A stretch of 64,000 nt of DNA from Multivorans sp965232105 (GTDB lineage Bacteria > Acidobacteriota > Thermoanaerobaculia > Multivoradales > Multivoraceae), in NCBI GenBank assembly GCA_965232105.1, contig OZ246956.1:2294001-2358000 (forward strand), read 5' to 3'. The position numbers and the translations under genes are program-made. Shown here piece after piece: positions 55,675-64,000 of this stretch (position 1 is its first letter; every line of letters starts with the position of its first letter). Under the pieces are notes generated by a model. That model ran no database searches and was not told the origin of the DNA. It was given only the letters and a program-made list of their open reading frames with translations.

Positions 55675-55821
55675 TCAGTCGGCTGCGGGTTCGGCCGGTG
55701 GGAGTCGCCGCGAGGGCGATTCCCTGATGTGGATGTCGTGCTGACTGACCCACGAACCGTGGGCGTGGAGAGGCAGAGCCTCCGCGAGCCGTCGTTCGAG
55801 TGCGGTCAGATCTTGAATCAC
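55675..55821 (-). pseudogene. Remnant of a duplicated MscS-type channel gene
   Basis: A 48-codon frame from GTG at 55821 begins VIQDLTALERRLAEALPLHAH, matching the N terminus of the intact channel at 59015-60112 (VIQ-ATALERRLAEALPLYAH), then jumps to QHDIHIRES, matching the C-terminal KHDIYIKQA of that gene. Everything between, roughly 1 kb, has been deleted, and the tail runs into unrelated sequence (PSRRLPPAEPAAD). The flanking DNA is also similar, which shows that it belongs to the left copy of a tandem duplication. Confidence 0.85.
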
Positions 55822-55829
55822 CGGCCGAA

Positions 55830-55835
55830 TACGAT
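55830..55835 (+). promoter_or_regulatory. Candidate -10 element, left copy
   Basis: TACGAT within AATACGATAGCGTGCGTTC, 95 bases before the ATG at 55930. The same element is conserved at the right copy (60120-60125) although surrounding bases differ. No clear -35. Confidence 0.3.
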
Positions 55836-55929
55836 AGCGTGCGTTCCGCTGGTGGGCGGCTCCGGTTGCAGGATTCGATCTTCGTTGCCGCGGCCGGTGC
55901 CCGGCACGTTTGTCGTTCGTGGCGTCCGG

Positions 55930-58916
55930 ATGCGTCGTCGCGGTCGTTTCGGCGCGGCCCTCGCGGGCCTGGTCGCTCTTTTGGCCTGTCAGGCGCTCTG
56001 GGCGCCGGTTGGAGGCCAGACGGCGTCCACGTTGCCGGAGAGGATGAGCGAGAAGATCGTGAGCGACTTCCTCGCGGCGAACTCCGCGTGTCGGGAACGG
56101 AGGAGGACAAGTCGTCCGCGGCGGTGGCGCTCTACAGCACGATGGCGACATCGACGGCGCCCAGGATCGCTCTCCTGGAGAACGGAAAGTACAAGAACCC
56201 ACCGCGGGGCAAGCGGCTCCTTCCGGGGCTCACGACGCTGCGGCACGACAGCCGCGCCGACCCGAGTTGGGCGTTCGACCGGACCATCCTCGCGCGGCAG
56301 GCGGAGGTGCTGTTCGCTCGTCTCATGGCGCGGGACGACGCCGAGACGATCTTCAGGCGACTGCTCACCGTAAACGGATGGATCCACAGCGACTTCGAGT
56401 ACTTGAAGGAGTTCTTTCAGTCCTGGTATGTCAAGAACCACTGGGACGCTCGGATTCTCAGCGGCACGGGCGAGCCCGTCCTGGGCTGGAGCAGGTCCGA
56501 AGTCGAGAGATCGCTCTACGAGGCCGCGGATGTCTATCTGAAGGATGCCGTCGGATTCGTCGCGATGCGGGAGGCGTTGCGCCGCAGCGAGAACGTCAAG
56601 GCGATCTTCCGTTCCCGTTCGAACACGGCCTTCCTGTGGCAGGGCATGACGTGGCCGCTCGGCTTGCACTACCCGGCCGGCGAAGCGACGGCCGAGGAAG
56701 AGTTCCTGGCCACGTGGAACGCTTTTTTCGAGACAAGCGGGCAGGCGCACCTCGACGCGCGGCTGAGCCGGTCTCATCCGTTTCCCGGGCGCCAGAAGCC
56801 GTTCGGCCGCTACAACGAGGATGCCGTGTATTTCTGGGTGTTCGGCGCCTTGGGGGCCGTCGCGCAGGCGTACCGTGCGCCTCCTCCTCCGTCGTCCCCG
56901 GTCCTGACCTCGGTGACTCCCGGACAGCGGTCGCTGACGGTGGAGTGGTCGGCGCCCACCGGCGCGGATGCGGACAAGATCGAGCGTTACGAGGCGCGGA
57001 CGATTCCCGGCGACGCGCCGGACAAGGCGGACAGGTTCTGGACGCTGCACTCCGATGCGTGGACTTCGGGTCCGTTGCGCTACACGGTGAGCGGCTTGGC
57101 CCACGACGCGAGTTACGACGTTCAGGTGCGGGCCGCGGGCTGGGCCTCCTGGCAGGCGCCGAGCGGCTGGTCGGCCTCGTCGTCCGGGCGGACGCTGCCG
57201 AACCGGCCGCCGGTCGGGGTGGGGACTCTCGAGCCCTTGGCGCTGCGGGTGGGAGACGGCGGGCGCGTCGTCGACGTGGCGGGCGCGTTCCGGGACGACG
57301 ACGGCGACGTCCTGACGTACGCCGCCGTGTCCGGCGCTCCCGAGATCGTGTCGGCGGCGGTTTCGGGCGCCGGCGTGACCCTGACGCCCTTGGCGTCCGG
57401 CTCGGCGACGGTGCGGATCACGGCGACGGACGCGGCGGGTTCGAACACGGCGGCGACGCAGACGCTGGCGGTGCGGGTGAAGGGCGCGCGAGGAGTGACG
57501 GTGTCGAAGAGCACGCTTGCCGTGACGGAGGGATCGACCGCGGAGTACACGGTGGTCCTCGACGCGGCGCCCGACGAGGAAGTGACCGTGACGCCGGTCG
57601 CGCCGGCCGGAACCGACGTGTCGGTCGAGCCGGCCTCGCTGACGTTCGGGGAGACGACGTGGAACACCCCGCAAACGGTCGTGGTGTCGGCGGCGTCGGA
57701 CGCGGACGCGGTGTCGGACGCGGCGGTCCTGATCGAGCACCGGTTGACGGGCGGCGGGTACGGTTCCGTGACCGCCCCCTCTGTGCGGGCGTTGATCGTC
57801 GAGAAGGACACTCCGGCTCTGTCGTCGGCGTCGTCGAGCGCGATGGAGAGCGCGGGGACGGTGGTCTTCCTGGTCGAGATCAGCATGGCGAGCAACGAGG
57901 AGGTGACGGTCGACTTCGCCACGTTGGACGGCAGCGCTTCGTCGGGGCCGGACGGCGATTTCGTTCCGTCGTCGGGCCGGTTGAGGTTCGCTCCGATGTC
58001 GACCGCGCCTCGGCGGGTCGAGGTCGCCGTCCGCGACGACGCGCAGGACGAGGGCCGGGGCGAGTCGTTCATGCTGACTCTGAGCAACGCGGTGAACGCG
58101 GCGCTTGCCGGCGGCGGGCAGGCGCTCTCGGTCACCGGCACGATTCTGGACGACGACGAGCCTCCTCCTCCCGCTCCTCCGCCTTCGTCTCCCTCGCCGG
58201 GACCTCCTTCCGCTCCGCCGTCGGGACCTCCTTCCGCTCCGGGACCGTCGCCGTCGCCGTCGCCGCCGGTCGAATCGCTGGCCGCGGGTTTCTCGATCGA
58301 TCCGCGCTGCGCGGACGACGTCTGCTCCGCGGTGACCGGCGAGGTCGTCCGGTTCACCGACACGAGTTCGGGCGCGGTGAGGGGCCGGGAGTGGTCGTTC
58401 GGCGACGGCGGGTCCTCGCGGGGCGGCAGCGTCGCCCACGCCTGGTCGTCGCCGGGTTTCCACGAAGTGACGCTGACGGTCAGCGACGGCGCGGCCGAGT
58501 CGAGGATGTCGCGGCGGTTCCTGGTCGAGGCCGCCGCGCCCGCCGGTTCCTGCGCGGCGGACGAAACGACCCGATGCCTGCTGGACTCGCGCTACGCGGT
58601 GACGGTGGAATGGCGGCGCGAGGCCGGCGAGGCGGCCCCCGCGCCGGTGGCGCCGGAGGGCACGAACGATTCCGCGCTCTTCGCCTTCTTCGACCTCGAC
58701 AACTGGGAGGTGCTGGTCAAGGTGCTGGACGGCTGCTCGACGAACGGGCACATGTGGGTGTACGGCGCGTCGACGACCGACCTGGGCTACGCGATCCGGG
58801 TGACCGACACGGTGACCGGCGCCGTCAGGGAGTACCGGAACGAACCGGGCCGCCCGGCGCCGGCGATCGTCGACGCAAAGGCGTTTCCCGGCGCCTGCGA
58901 CAGCACGGGCAACTAG
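55930..58916 (+). pseudogene. Multidomain secreted protein, left copy, broken by a 340-bp deletion
   Basis: From ATG 55930 the frame encodes a signal peptide and MSEKIVSDFLAAN, like the right copy. At 56080/56081 the sequence jumps to what corresponds to 60711 of the right copy. The missing 340 bp (60371-60710) include the CSTCH haem-type motif and shift the frame, so the signal peptide is out of frame with the rest. The rest stays open to 58916: remaining N-terminal domain, Fn3-like, cadherin-like, Calx-beta-like and PKD-like modules, and the shared C-terminal domain. Unless a downstream start is used, no exported protein is made. The C-terminal 2 kb has stayed nearly identical to the right copy. 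Confidence 0.83.
56865..58901 (+). repeat. Long direct repeat, left copy (partner 61492-63528)
   Basis: 2,037 bp that align with 61492-63528 at a constant offset of 4,627 bp without a single indel. I see no difference in roughly the first 1.17 kb; substitutions appear from about 58040 and cluster in the Pro/Ser linker (58205-58245) and the last 450 bp. Confidence 0.9.
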
Positions 58917-59014
58917 CCGGCGTCAGCCGGGAACTTCGTTCGACGGCTCTTCGTCTTCGATTCCCGGTCGAGCGACAGGTCTCGGGGCCATCCGAGGGTG
59001 ACGGGGCGATGTCG

Positions 59015-60112
59015 TCAGCCCTCGGACGTCGGCGCCTGCTTGATGTAGATGTCGTGCTTGCTGTACGGGATTTCGACGCCTTCGTCGGCGAAGGCCCGGA
59101 TCGTCGCCTTGACCAGTTCGTGGGTCACGATGCCGCGCAGCACCGGCTCCTCGACCCAGCACAGCAGTTCGTAGTCGATGGAGGAGGGGCCGAAGCCGCG
59201 GAACCGGACCCGGGGGTCGGGCGCCTTGCAGACCTTCTCGTTCTCGTCGGCCACCCGTAGCTGAATGGCTTCGACCTTCTCCACGTCGCTCGTGTAGGCC
59301 ACTCCGACGCGGATCCGGATCCGGTACTTGACATGGGGCCCGCCGCTCTCGTTGTTGATCTTCGCGTTGCCCATCACGGCGTTCGGGATCGTGACCTCGA
59401 TGTCGTCGCGGGTGAGCAGACGCGTGCTGCGAATGCCGATTTCGGTGACCATGCCGCGCTCGCCGGTGTCGAGGGTGATGAAATCGCCGATCTTGTAGGG
59501 CGCGTCGGCGAAGATGAAGATGCCGGCGAACAGGTTGGCCAGCGTGTCGCGGGCGGCGAAACCGACCGCCAGACCGGCGATGCCGCCGGCCGCCAGGAGT
59601 CCCGAGACATCGGCGCCCCAGGCCTTGATCACGAGGTAGCCGCCCAGGATGACGATCGCGACCTTGGCCAGGTTCTCGAACAGCGGCTCGGTGTGCTTGG
59701 AGACGAGGCCTCCGCGCCGCCGCCGCCGGGCAAGGGCCCGGAGCAGAATCCCCGAAGCGCGGAGCCCGGCGACGACCCAGAACAGGAGCGCCACGGTTTG
59801 CAGCGCGTTGACGATCGTCTGCTCGGCTTCGGCGCCGACGGGCAGACGGGCGACGCCGATTCGCAGGCCGAGCAGGAACACCGAGATCCGGAGCGGCCAG
59901 TGGGCCGCCCTGAGCAACTCGTCGTCGACCTGGGTGACGGTGCGGGCGAACGCTCGGCCGACCACCTTCTCGAGGAATAGCGAAATCAGCCAGGCGGCCG
60001 TAGCGGAGACGATCCCGATCGCCGCCAGTTGGATCCAGGGGCCCCACACGTCGTGGGCGTAGAGAGGCAGAGCCTCCGCGAGCCGTCGTTCGAGTGCGGT
60101 CGCTTGAATCAC
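59015..60112 (-). CDS. MscS-family mechanosensitive channel
   Basis: 365-residue small-conductance mechanosensitive channel-like protein. Starts at GTG 60112 (VIQATALERRLAEALPLYAHDVWGP). About four membrane spans: 28-48 (LAAIGIVSATAAWLISLFL), about 73-88, 105-125 (TVALLFWVVAGLRASGILL) and the pore-lining region (VIVILGGYLVIKAWG; LLAAGGIAGLAVGFAARDTLANLFAGIFIF). The MscS beta domain follows (YKIGDFITLDTGERGMVTEIGIRSTRLLTRD, split) with IPNAVMGNAKINN. It ends IPYSKHDIYIKQAPTSEG. It opens under membrane tension to release osmolytes. A degenerate duplicate lies at 55675-55821. Confidence 0.93.
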   Translation of the reverse strand: MIQATALERRLAEALPLYAHDVWGPWIQLAAIGIVSATAAWLISLFLEKVVGRAFARTVTQVDDELLRAAHWPLRISVFLLGLRIGVARLPVGAEAEQTIVNALQTVALLFWVVAGLRASGILLRALARRRRRGGLVSKHTEPLFENLAKVAIVILGGYLVIKAWGADVSGLLAAGGIAGLAVGFAARDTLANLFAGIFIFADAPYKIGDFITLDTGERGMVTEIGIRSTRLLTRDDIEVTIPNAVMGNAKINNESGGPHVKYRIRIRVGVAYTSDVEKVEAIQLRVADENEKVCKAPDPRVRFRGFGPSSIDYELLCWVEEPVLRGIVTHELVKATIRAFADEGVEIPYSKHDIYIKQAPTSEG

Positions 60113-60119
60113 CGCCAGA

Positions 60120-60125
60120 TACGAT
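60120..60125 (+). promoter_or_regulatory. Candidate -10 element, right copy
   Basis: TACGAT in AGATACGATAGCGTGCGTTC, 95 bases before the ATG at 60220 and immediately upstream of the divergent channel start. Conserved with the left copy at the same spacing. Confidence 0.3.
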
Positions 60126-60219
60126 AGCGTGCGTTCGTCTCGTGAGCCGGTGCGGTTGCAGGATTCGATTTTCGTTGCCGCGTCCGGGTTTCGGCGTGTT
60201 CGTCGGTCGTGGCGTCCGG

Positions 60220-63200
60220 ATGCGTTGTCGCGGTCGCTTGGGTGCGGCCCTTGCGGGCTTGGTCGCTCTCATGGTCTGTCAGACGCTCTCGGCGCCGCTT
60301 GGAGGCCAGACGGCGCCCACGTTGCCGGAGACGATGAGCGAGAAGATCGTGAGCGACTTCCTCGCGGCGAACGACATCGGGACGGTCGAGGCCTTGATCG
60401 GGGCGCTGCCGCCCCTGCACAAGAGCCACTTCATCGCGCTCCACTCGTCCGAGAGTCCCGCGGCGGCCCACGTTTCCTCGACGTATCCGCGGATCGTCTC
60501 CTGGGGCGCGGACTCCCGTTTCATCGTCACCTGGACGACGGACCCGGCGAGTCCGTCGCACCAACAGGTGGAGTTTCTTCAGCCGAAGCCTTCCGAGGGC
60601 AAGTGGATCGCCGGCGTGATCGACTTCTCGGGGGACAAGCCGGTCGTCAGCAAGCCGGCCGTCTGCTCAACCTGTCACAGCTCGATCAACCGGCCGATCT
60701 GGGCCGGTGAACTGCGCGTGTCGGGCACGGAGGAGGACAACTCGTCCGCGGCGGTGGCGCTCTACGCGACGATGGCGACTTCGACGTCGCCGAGGATCGC
60801 GCTCCTGGAGACCGGACAGTACAAGAACCCGCCGGCTGGCGGACGGTTCATCCCGGGCATCGTTGCTGGACAGGACGGGGAGCGCCCCAGGCAGCGCGAG
60901 AGGGGCGATCCGAGCTGGGCGTTCGACCGGGCGATCCTCCTGCGGCAGGCGGAGGTGCTGTTCGCTCGCCTCATGGCGCGGGACGACGGCGAGAGGATCT
61001 TCTTGAATCTGATCTCGAAGAAGCAGTCCTTCGCCAAGATCGGTCTGTCCTGGTATGTCCGGAACCACTGGGACGCGCGGATTCTCAGCGGCACGGGCCA
61101 GCCCGTCCGGGGCTGGAGCAAGTCCGAAGTCCAGTCTGATGCTTACCGGCCCGCGAAAATCTATCTGCAAAGCGCAGTCCAATTCCTGGCGATGCGGGAG
61201 GCGTTGCGCCGCAGCGAGAACGTCAGGGCGATCTACCGTTCCCACTTGAACAAGGATGTCTTCGGGGACCTGACGTTGCCGCTCGGCCTGCACCACCCGG
61301 CCGGCGAAGCGACCGCCGAGGAAGAGTTCCTGGCCACGTGGAACGCCTTGTTCCAGACCAGCGGGCAGGCGCACCTCGACGCGCGGCTGCGCCGGTCTCA
61401 CCCGTTCACGGGCAGCCTCGTCCCGTTCGGCCTCTACAACGAGTATTCCGTTGGGTTTCTGGCGAGGTTTGGCCTCTACCACAAGGCCCTGCAGGCGTAC
61501 CGTGCGCCTCCTCCTCCGTCGTCCCCGGTCCTGACCTCGGTGACTCCCGGACAGCGGTCGCTGACGGTGGAGTGGTCGGCGCCCACCGGCGCGGATGCGG
61601 ACAAGATCGAGCGTTACGAGGCGCGGACGATTCCCGGCGACGCGCCGGACAAGGCGGACAGGTTCTGGACGCTGCACTCCGATGCGTGGACTTCGGGTCC
61701 GTTGCGCTACACGGTGAGCGGCTTGGCCCACGACGCGAGTTACGACGTTCAGGTGCGGGCCGCGGGCTGGGCCTCCTGGCAGGCGCCGAGCGGCTGGTCG
61801 GCCTCGTCGTCCGGGCGGACGCTGCCGAACCGGCCGCCGGTCGGGGTGGGGACTCTCGAGCCCTTGGCGCTGCGGGTGGGAGACGGCGGGCGCGTCGTCG
61901 ACGTGGCGGGCGCGTTCCGGGACGACGACGGCGACGTCCTGACGTACGCCGCCGTGTCCGGCGCTCCCGAGATCGTGTCGGCGGCGGTTTCGGGCGCCGG
62001 CGTGACCCTGACGCCCTTGGCGTCCGGCTCGGCGACGGTGCGGATCACGGCGACGGACGCGGCGGGTTCGAACACGGCGGCGACGCAGACGCTGGCGGTG
62101 CGGGTGAAGGGCGCGCGAGGAGTGACGGTGTCGAAGAGCACGCTTGCCGTGACGGAGGGATCGACCGCGGAGTACACGGTGGTCCTCGACGCGGCGCCCG
62201 ACGAGGAAGTGACCGTGACGCCGGTCGCGCCGGCCGGAACCGACGTGTCGGTCGAGCCGGCCTCGCTGACGTTCGGGGAGACGACGTGGAACACCCCGCA
62301 AACGGTCGTGGTGTCGGCGGCGTCGGACGCGGACGCGGTGTCGGACGCGGCGGTCCTGATCGAGCACCGGTTGACGGGCGGCGGGTACGGTTCCGTGACC
62401 GCCCCCTCTGTGCGGGCGTTGATCGTCGAGAAGGACACTCCGGCTCTGTCGTCGGCGTCGTCGAGCGCGATGGAGAGCGCGGGGACGGTGGTCTTCCTGG
62501 TCGAGATCAGCATGGCGAGCAACGAGGAGGTGACGGTCGACTTCGCCACGTTGGACGGCAGCGCTTCGTCGGGGCCGGACGGCGATTTCGTTCCGTCGTC
62601 GGGCCGGTTGAGGTTCGCTCCGATGTCGACCGCGCCTCGGCGGGTCGAGGTCGCCGTCCGCGACGACACGCAGGACGAGGGCCGGGGCGAGTCGTTCATG
62701 CTGACTCTGAGCAACGCGGTGAACGCGGCGCTTGCCGGCGGCGGGCAGGCGCTCTCGGTCACCGGCACGATTCTGGACGACGACGAGCCTCCTCCTCCCG
62801 CTCCTCCGCCTTCGTCTCCCTCGCCGGGACCTCCTTCGTCTCCGCCGTCGGGACCCTCGCCCGCTCCGGGACCGTCGCCGTCGCCGTCGCCGCCGGTCGA
62901 ATCGCTGGCCGCGGGTTTCTCGATCGATCCGCGCTGCGCGGACGACGTCTGCTCCGCGGTGACCGGCGAGGTCGTCCGGTTCACCGACACGAGTTCGGGC
63001 GCGGTGAGGGGCCGGGAGTGGTCGTTCGGCGACGGCGGGTCCTCTCGTGGCGGGAGCGTCGCCCACGCCTGGTCGTCGCCGGGTTTCCACGAAGTGACGC
63101 TGACGGTCCGCGACGGCTCGGGCGAGTCGAGGGCGTCGCGCCGGTTCCTGGTCGAGGCCGCCGCGCCGGCGGGTTCCTGCGCGGCGGACGAAGCGACTCG

Positions 63201-63531
63201 ATGCCTGCTGGACTCGCGCTACGCGGTGACGGTGGAATGGCGGCGCGAGGGCGGGGAGGCGGCCCCCGCGCCGGTGGCGCCGGAGGGCACGAACGATTCC
63301 GCGCTCTTCGCCTTCTTCGACCCGGACAACTGGGAGGTGCTGGTCAAGGTGCTGGACGGATGCTCGACGAACGGGCACATGTGGGTGTACGGGGCGTCGA
63401 CGACCGACCTGGGCTACGCGATTCGGGTGACCGACACGGTGACCGGCGCCGTCAGGGAGTACCGGAACGAACCGGGCCGTCCGGCGCCGGCGATCGTCGA
63501 CGCAAAGGCGTTTCCCGGCGCCTGCGACTAG
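60220..63531 (+). CDS. Secreted multidomain protein with haem-type motif and shared C-terminal domain
   Basis: 1,103 residues from the ATG at 60220; the frame is open to 60094 but the signal peptide (LGAALAGLVALMVCQTLSAP) begins here. Residues about 35-420 form an N-terminal domain of unknown family with one CSTCH motif (149-153) followed by SSINRPIWAG, reminiscent of c-type cytochrome domains with CxxCH...RPxW. Then come an Fn3-like module (about 433-525), a cadherin/Ig-like module (527-622), Calx-beta-like repeats (630-850), a Pro/Ser linker, a PKD-like module (888-975; WSFGDGGSS, HAWSSPGFHEVTLTV) and the window's recurrent C-terminal domain (980-1103; FFDPDNWEVLVKVLDGCS). Intact copy of the tandem pair. 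Probably a surface protein; redox role unproven. Confidence 0.87.
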   Translation: MRCRGRLGAALAGLVALMVCQTLSAPLGGQTAPTLPETMSEKIVSDFLAANDIGTVEALIGALPPLHKSHFIALHSSESPAAAHVSSTYPRIVSWGADSRFIVTWTTDPASPSHQQVEFLQPKPSEGKWIAGVIDFSGDKPVVSKPAVCSTCHSSINRPIWAGELRVSGTEEDNSSAAVALYATMATSTSPRIALLETGQYKNPPAGGRFIPGIVAGQDGERPRQRERGDPSWAFDRAILLRQAEVLFARLMARDDGERIFLNLISKKQSFAKIGLSWYVRNHWDARILSGTGQPVRGWSKSEVQSDAYRPAKIYLQSAVQFLAMREALRRSENVRAIYRSHLNKDVFGDLTLPLGLHHPAGEATAEEEFLATWNALFQTSGQAHLDARLRRSHPFTGSLVPFGLYNEYSVGFLARFGLYHKALQAYRAPPPPSSPVLTSVTPGQRSLTVEWSAPTGADADKIERYEARTIPGDAPDKADRFWTLHSDAWTSGPLRYTVSGLAHDASYDVQVRAAGWASWQAPSGWSASSSGRTLPNRPPVGVGTLEPLALRVGDGGRVVDVAGAFRDDDGDVLTYAAVSGAPEIVSAAVSGAGVTLTPLASGSATVRITATDAAGSNTAATQTLAVRVKGARGVTVSKSTLAVTEGSTAEYTVVLDAAPDEEVTVTPVAPAGTDVSVEPASLTFGETTWNTPQTVVVSAASDADAVSDAAVLIEHRLTGGGYGSVTAPSVRALIVEKDTPALSSASSSAMESAGTVVFLVEISMASNEEVTVDFATLDGSASSGPDGDFVPSSGRLRFAPMSTAPRRVEVAVRDDTQDEGRGESFMLTLSNAVNAALAGGGQALSVTGTILDDDEPPPPAPPPSSPSPGPPSSPPSGPSPAPGPSPSPSPPVESLAAGFSIDPRCADDVCSAVTGEVVRFTDTSSGAVRGREWSFGDGGSSRGGSVAHAWSSPGFHEVTLTVRDGSGESRASRRFLVEAAAPAGSCAADEATRCLLDSRYAVTVEWRREGGEAAPAPVAPEGTNDSALFAFFDPDNWEVLVKVLDGCSTNGHMWVYGASTTDLGYAIRVTDTVTGAVREYRNEPGRPAPAIVDAKAFPGACD
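61492..63528 (+). repeat. Long direct repeat, right copy (partner 56865-58901)
   Basis: Right member of the 2,037-bp near-identical pair. One visible early difference is ACACGCAGG here against ACGCGCAGG in the left copy (about 62666 and 58039). Confidence 0.9.
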
Positions 63532-63598
63532 CACCGGTCCGCGTCGGTCGGGTTGCTACGATTGCCCTACGCCCGAGAAGGGCTTGGGAGTGCTGCGA

Positions 63599-63979
63599 AT
63601 GAACTGGCTGGTTGTCGGACTCTTGATGTGCGCCGCCTCGGTCGCCGCCGGCGCGTTCGGCGCCCACGGTCTGCGCTCCTCGCTCGACGCCGAACACCTG
63701 GCGCTGTGGGAGACGGCGGCTCGCTATCTCATGTACGGCGGAGTCGTGGTCAGCCTCCTCGGCCTCGTCGGGCGCGTCTCGACCGTCGATCTTCGGGTCG
63801 CCGGCTGGTTGCTGTTCACGGGCTCCCTGATCTTCTCGGGCACGGTGGCGGTGATCGCCGTCGGGGGTCCCCGCTGGCTGGGCGTCGTCACGCCGATCGG
63901 CGGTACGTTGCTGATCGTCGGCATTCTCGTTTTCGCCTGGAGAATGCTGCAAGGTCCGGGGTCGCCGGCAGGTTTCTAG
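63599..63979 (+). CDS. DUF423 (YgdD-like) membrane protein
   Basis: 126-residue inner-membrane protein with about four spans and the family hallmark AAGAFGAHGLRSSL near residues 18-31, followed by WETAARYLMYGGVVVSLLG. GGGAG lies about 8 bases before the ATG at 63599; an in-frame TTG at 63584 is a weaker start. Function of DUF423 proteins is not established. Complete; the remaining 21 bp of the window are non-coding as far as visible. Confidence 0.9.
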   Translation: MNWLVVGLLMCAASVAAGAFGAHGLRSSLDAEHLALWETAARYLMYGGVVVSLLGLVGRVSTVDLRVAGWLLFTGSLIFSGTVAVIAVGGPRWLGVVTPIGGTLLIVGILVFAWRMLQGPGSPAGF

Positions 63980-64000
63980 AGACCCCGGGAGTACTCGCTC

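Noticed and set aside
55989..58751. Very long minus-strand open frame (about 920 codons) opposite the left secreted gene, with a matching one at 60667-63534
   Set aside because: High GC at third positions leaves the antisense frame open; the translation is Arg-rich low-complexity and the plus strand encodes recognisable domains.

Overview
The window is GC-rich bacterial chromosome with dense, short-spaced genes, many GTG/TTG starts and no rRNA, tRNA, CRISPR array, phage or IS element that I could see. The gene content suggests Acidobacteriota, possibly the Thermoanaerobaculia side: CRTAC1/UnbV plus TPR pairs, a fused-type isobutyryl-CoA mutase, several secreted proteins ending in the same small domain, and glnS alongside gltX. 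That assignment is inference from remembered family distributions, not a computed placement.

Layout. 1-1.5 kb: 3' end of icmF. 1.5-9.0 kb (minus): two secreted proteins, a MalT/LuxR-type regulator and a secreted PhoA-type phosphatase; the three secreted proteins share a C-terminal domain of about 110 residues. 9.1-15.1 kb: acyl-CoA ligase, 2-hydroxyacid dehydrogenase, MFS transporter, ferritin, malate dehydrogenase. 15.2-18.5 kb: a secreted protein of carboxypeptidase-regulatory-like repeats. 18.5-19.2 kb: an MNT nucleotidyltransferase next to a frameshifted HEPN gene. 19.3-25.6 kb: a run of five overlapping genes (galE, DsbA-like, CRTAC1, TPR, gltX).

25.6-34.2 kb is the main accessory island: a RES/Xre toxin-antitoxin pair divergent from a three-gene cassette of SNF2 helicase, SbcD/YhaO-like nuclease and YhaN-like SMC ATPase. 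This is the best candidate for a poorly described DNA-processing or defence system. 34.3-40.1 kb: glnS, a phosphotransferase, and a two-component system divergent from a Spy/CpxP-like periplasmic gene. 40.3-45.3 kb: housekeeping enzymes including a 3-methyladenine glycosylase and a prolyl oligopeptidase. 45.4-46.6 kb: an XRE-ImmA/IrrE protein followed by a 28-codon, frameshifted remnant of its usual DUF4411 PIN partner. 46.6-55.6 kb: LhgO, PheA, two zinc alcohol dehydrogenases, a DEAD-box helicase with a zinc ribbon, and TypA.

55.7-63.5 kb is a tandem duplication of an [MscS channel, minus / multidomain secreted protein, plus] unit. In the left copy the channel has collapsed to 48 codons and the secreted gene has lost 340 bp, including its haem-type CxxCH motif, at a 4-bp microhomology. 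Yet the last 2.04 kb of the two secreted genes align without any indel and are almost identical, which points to recent gene conversion. The window ends with a DUF423 membrane protein.

Three separate toxin-antitoxin-like loci occur (HEPN/MNT, RES/Xre, ImmA/PIN). Two of them are visibly decayed, each by loss of the predicted toxin.
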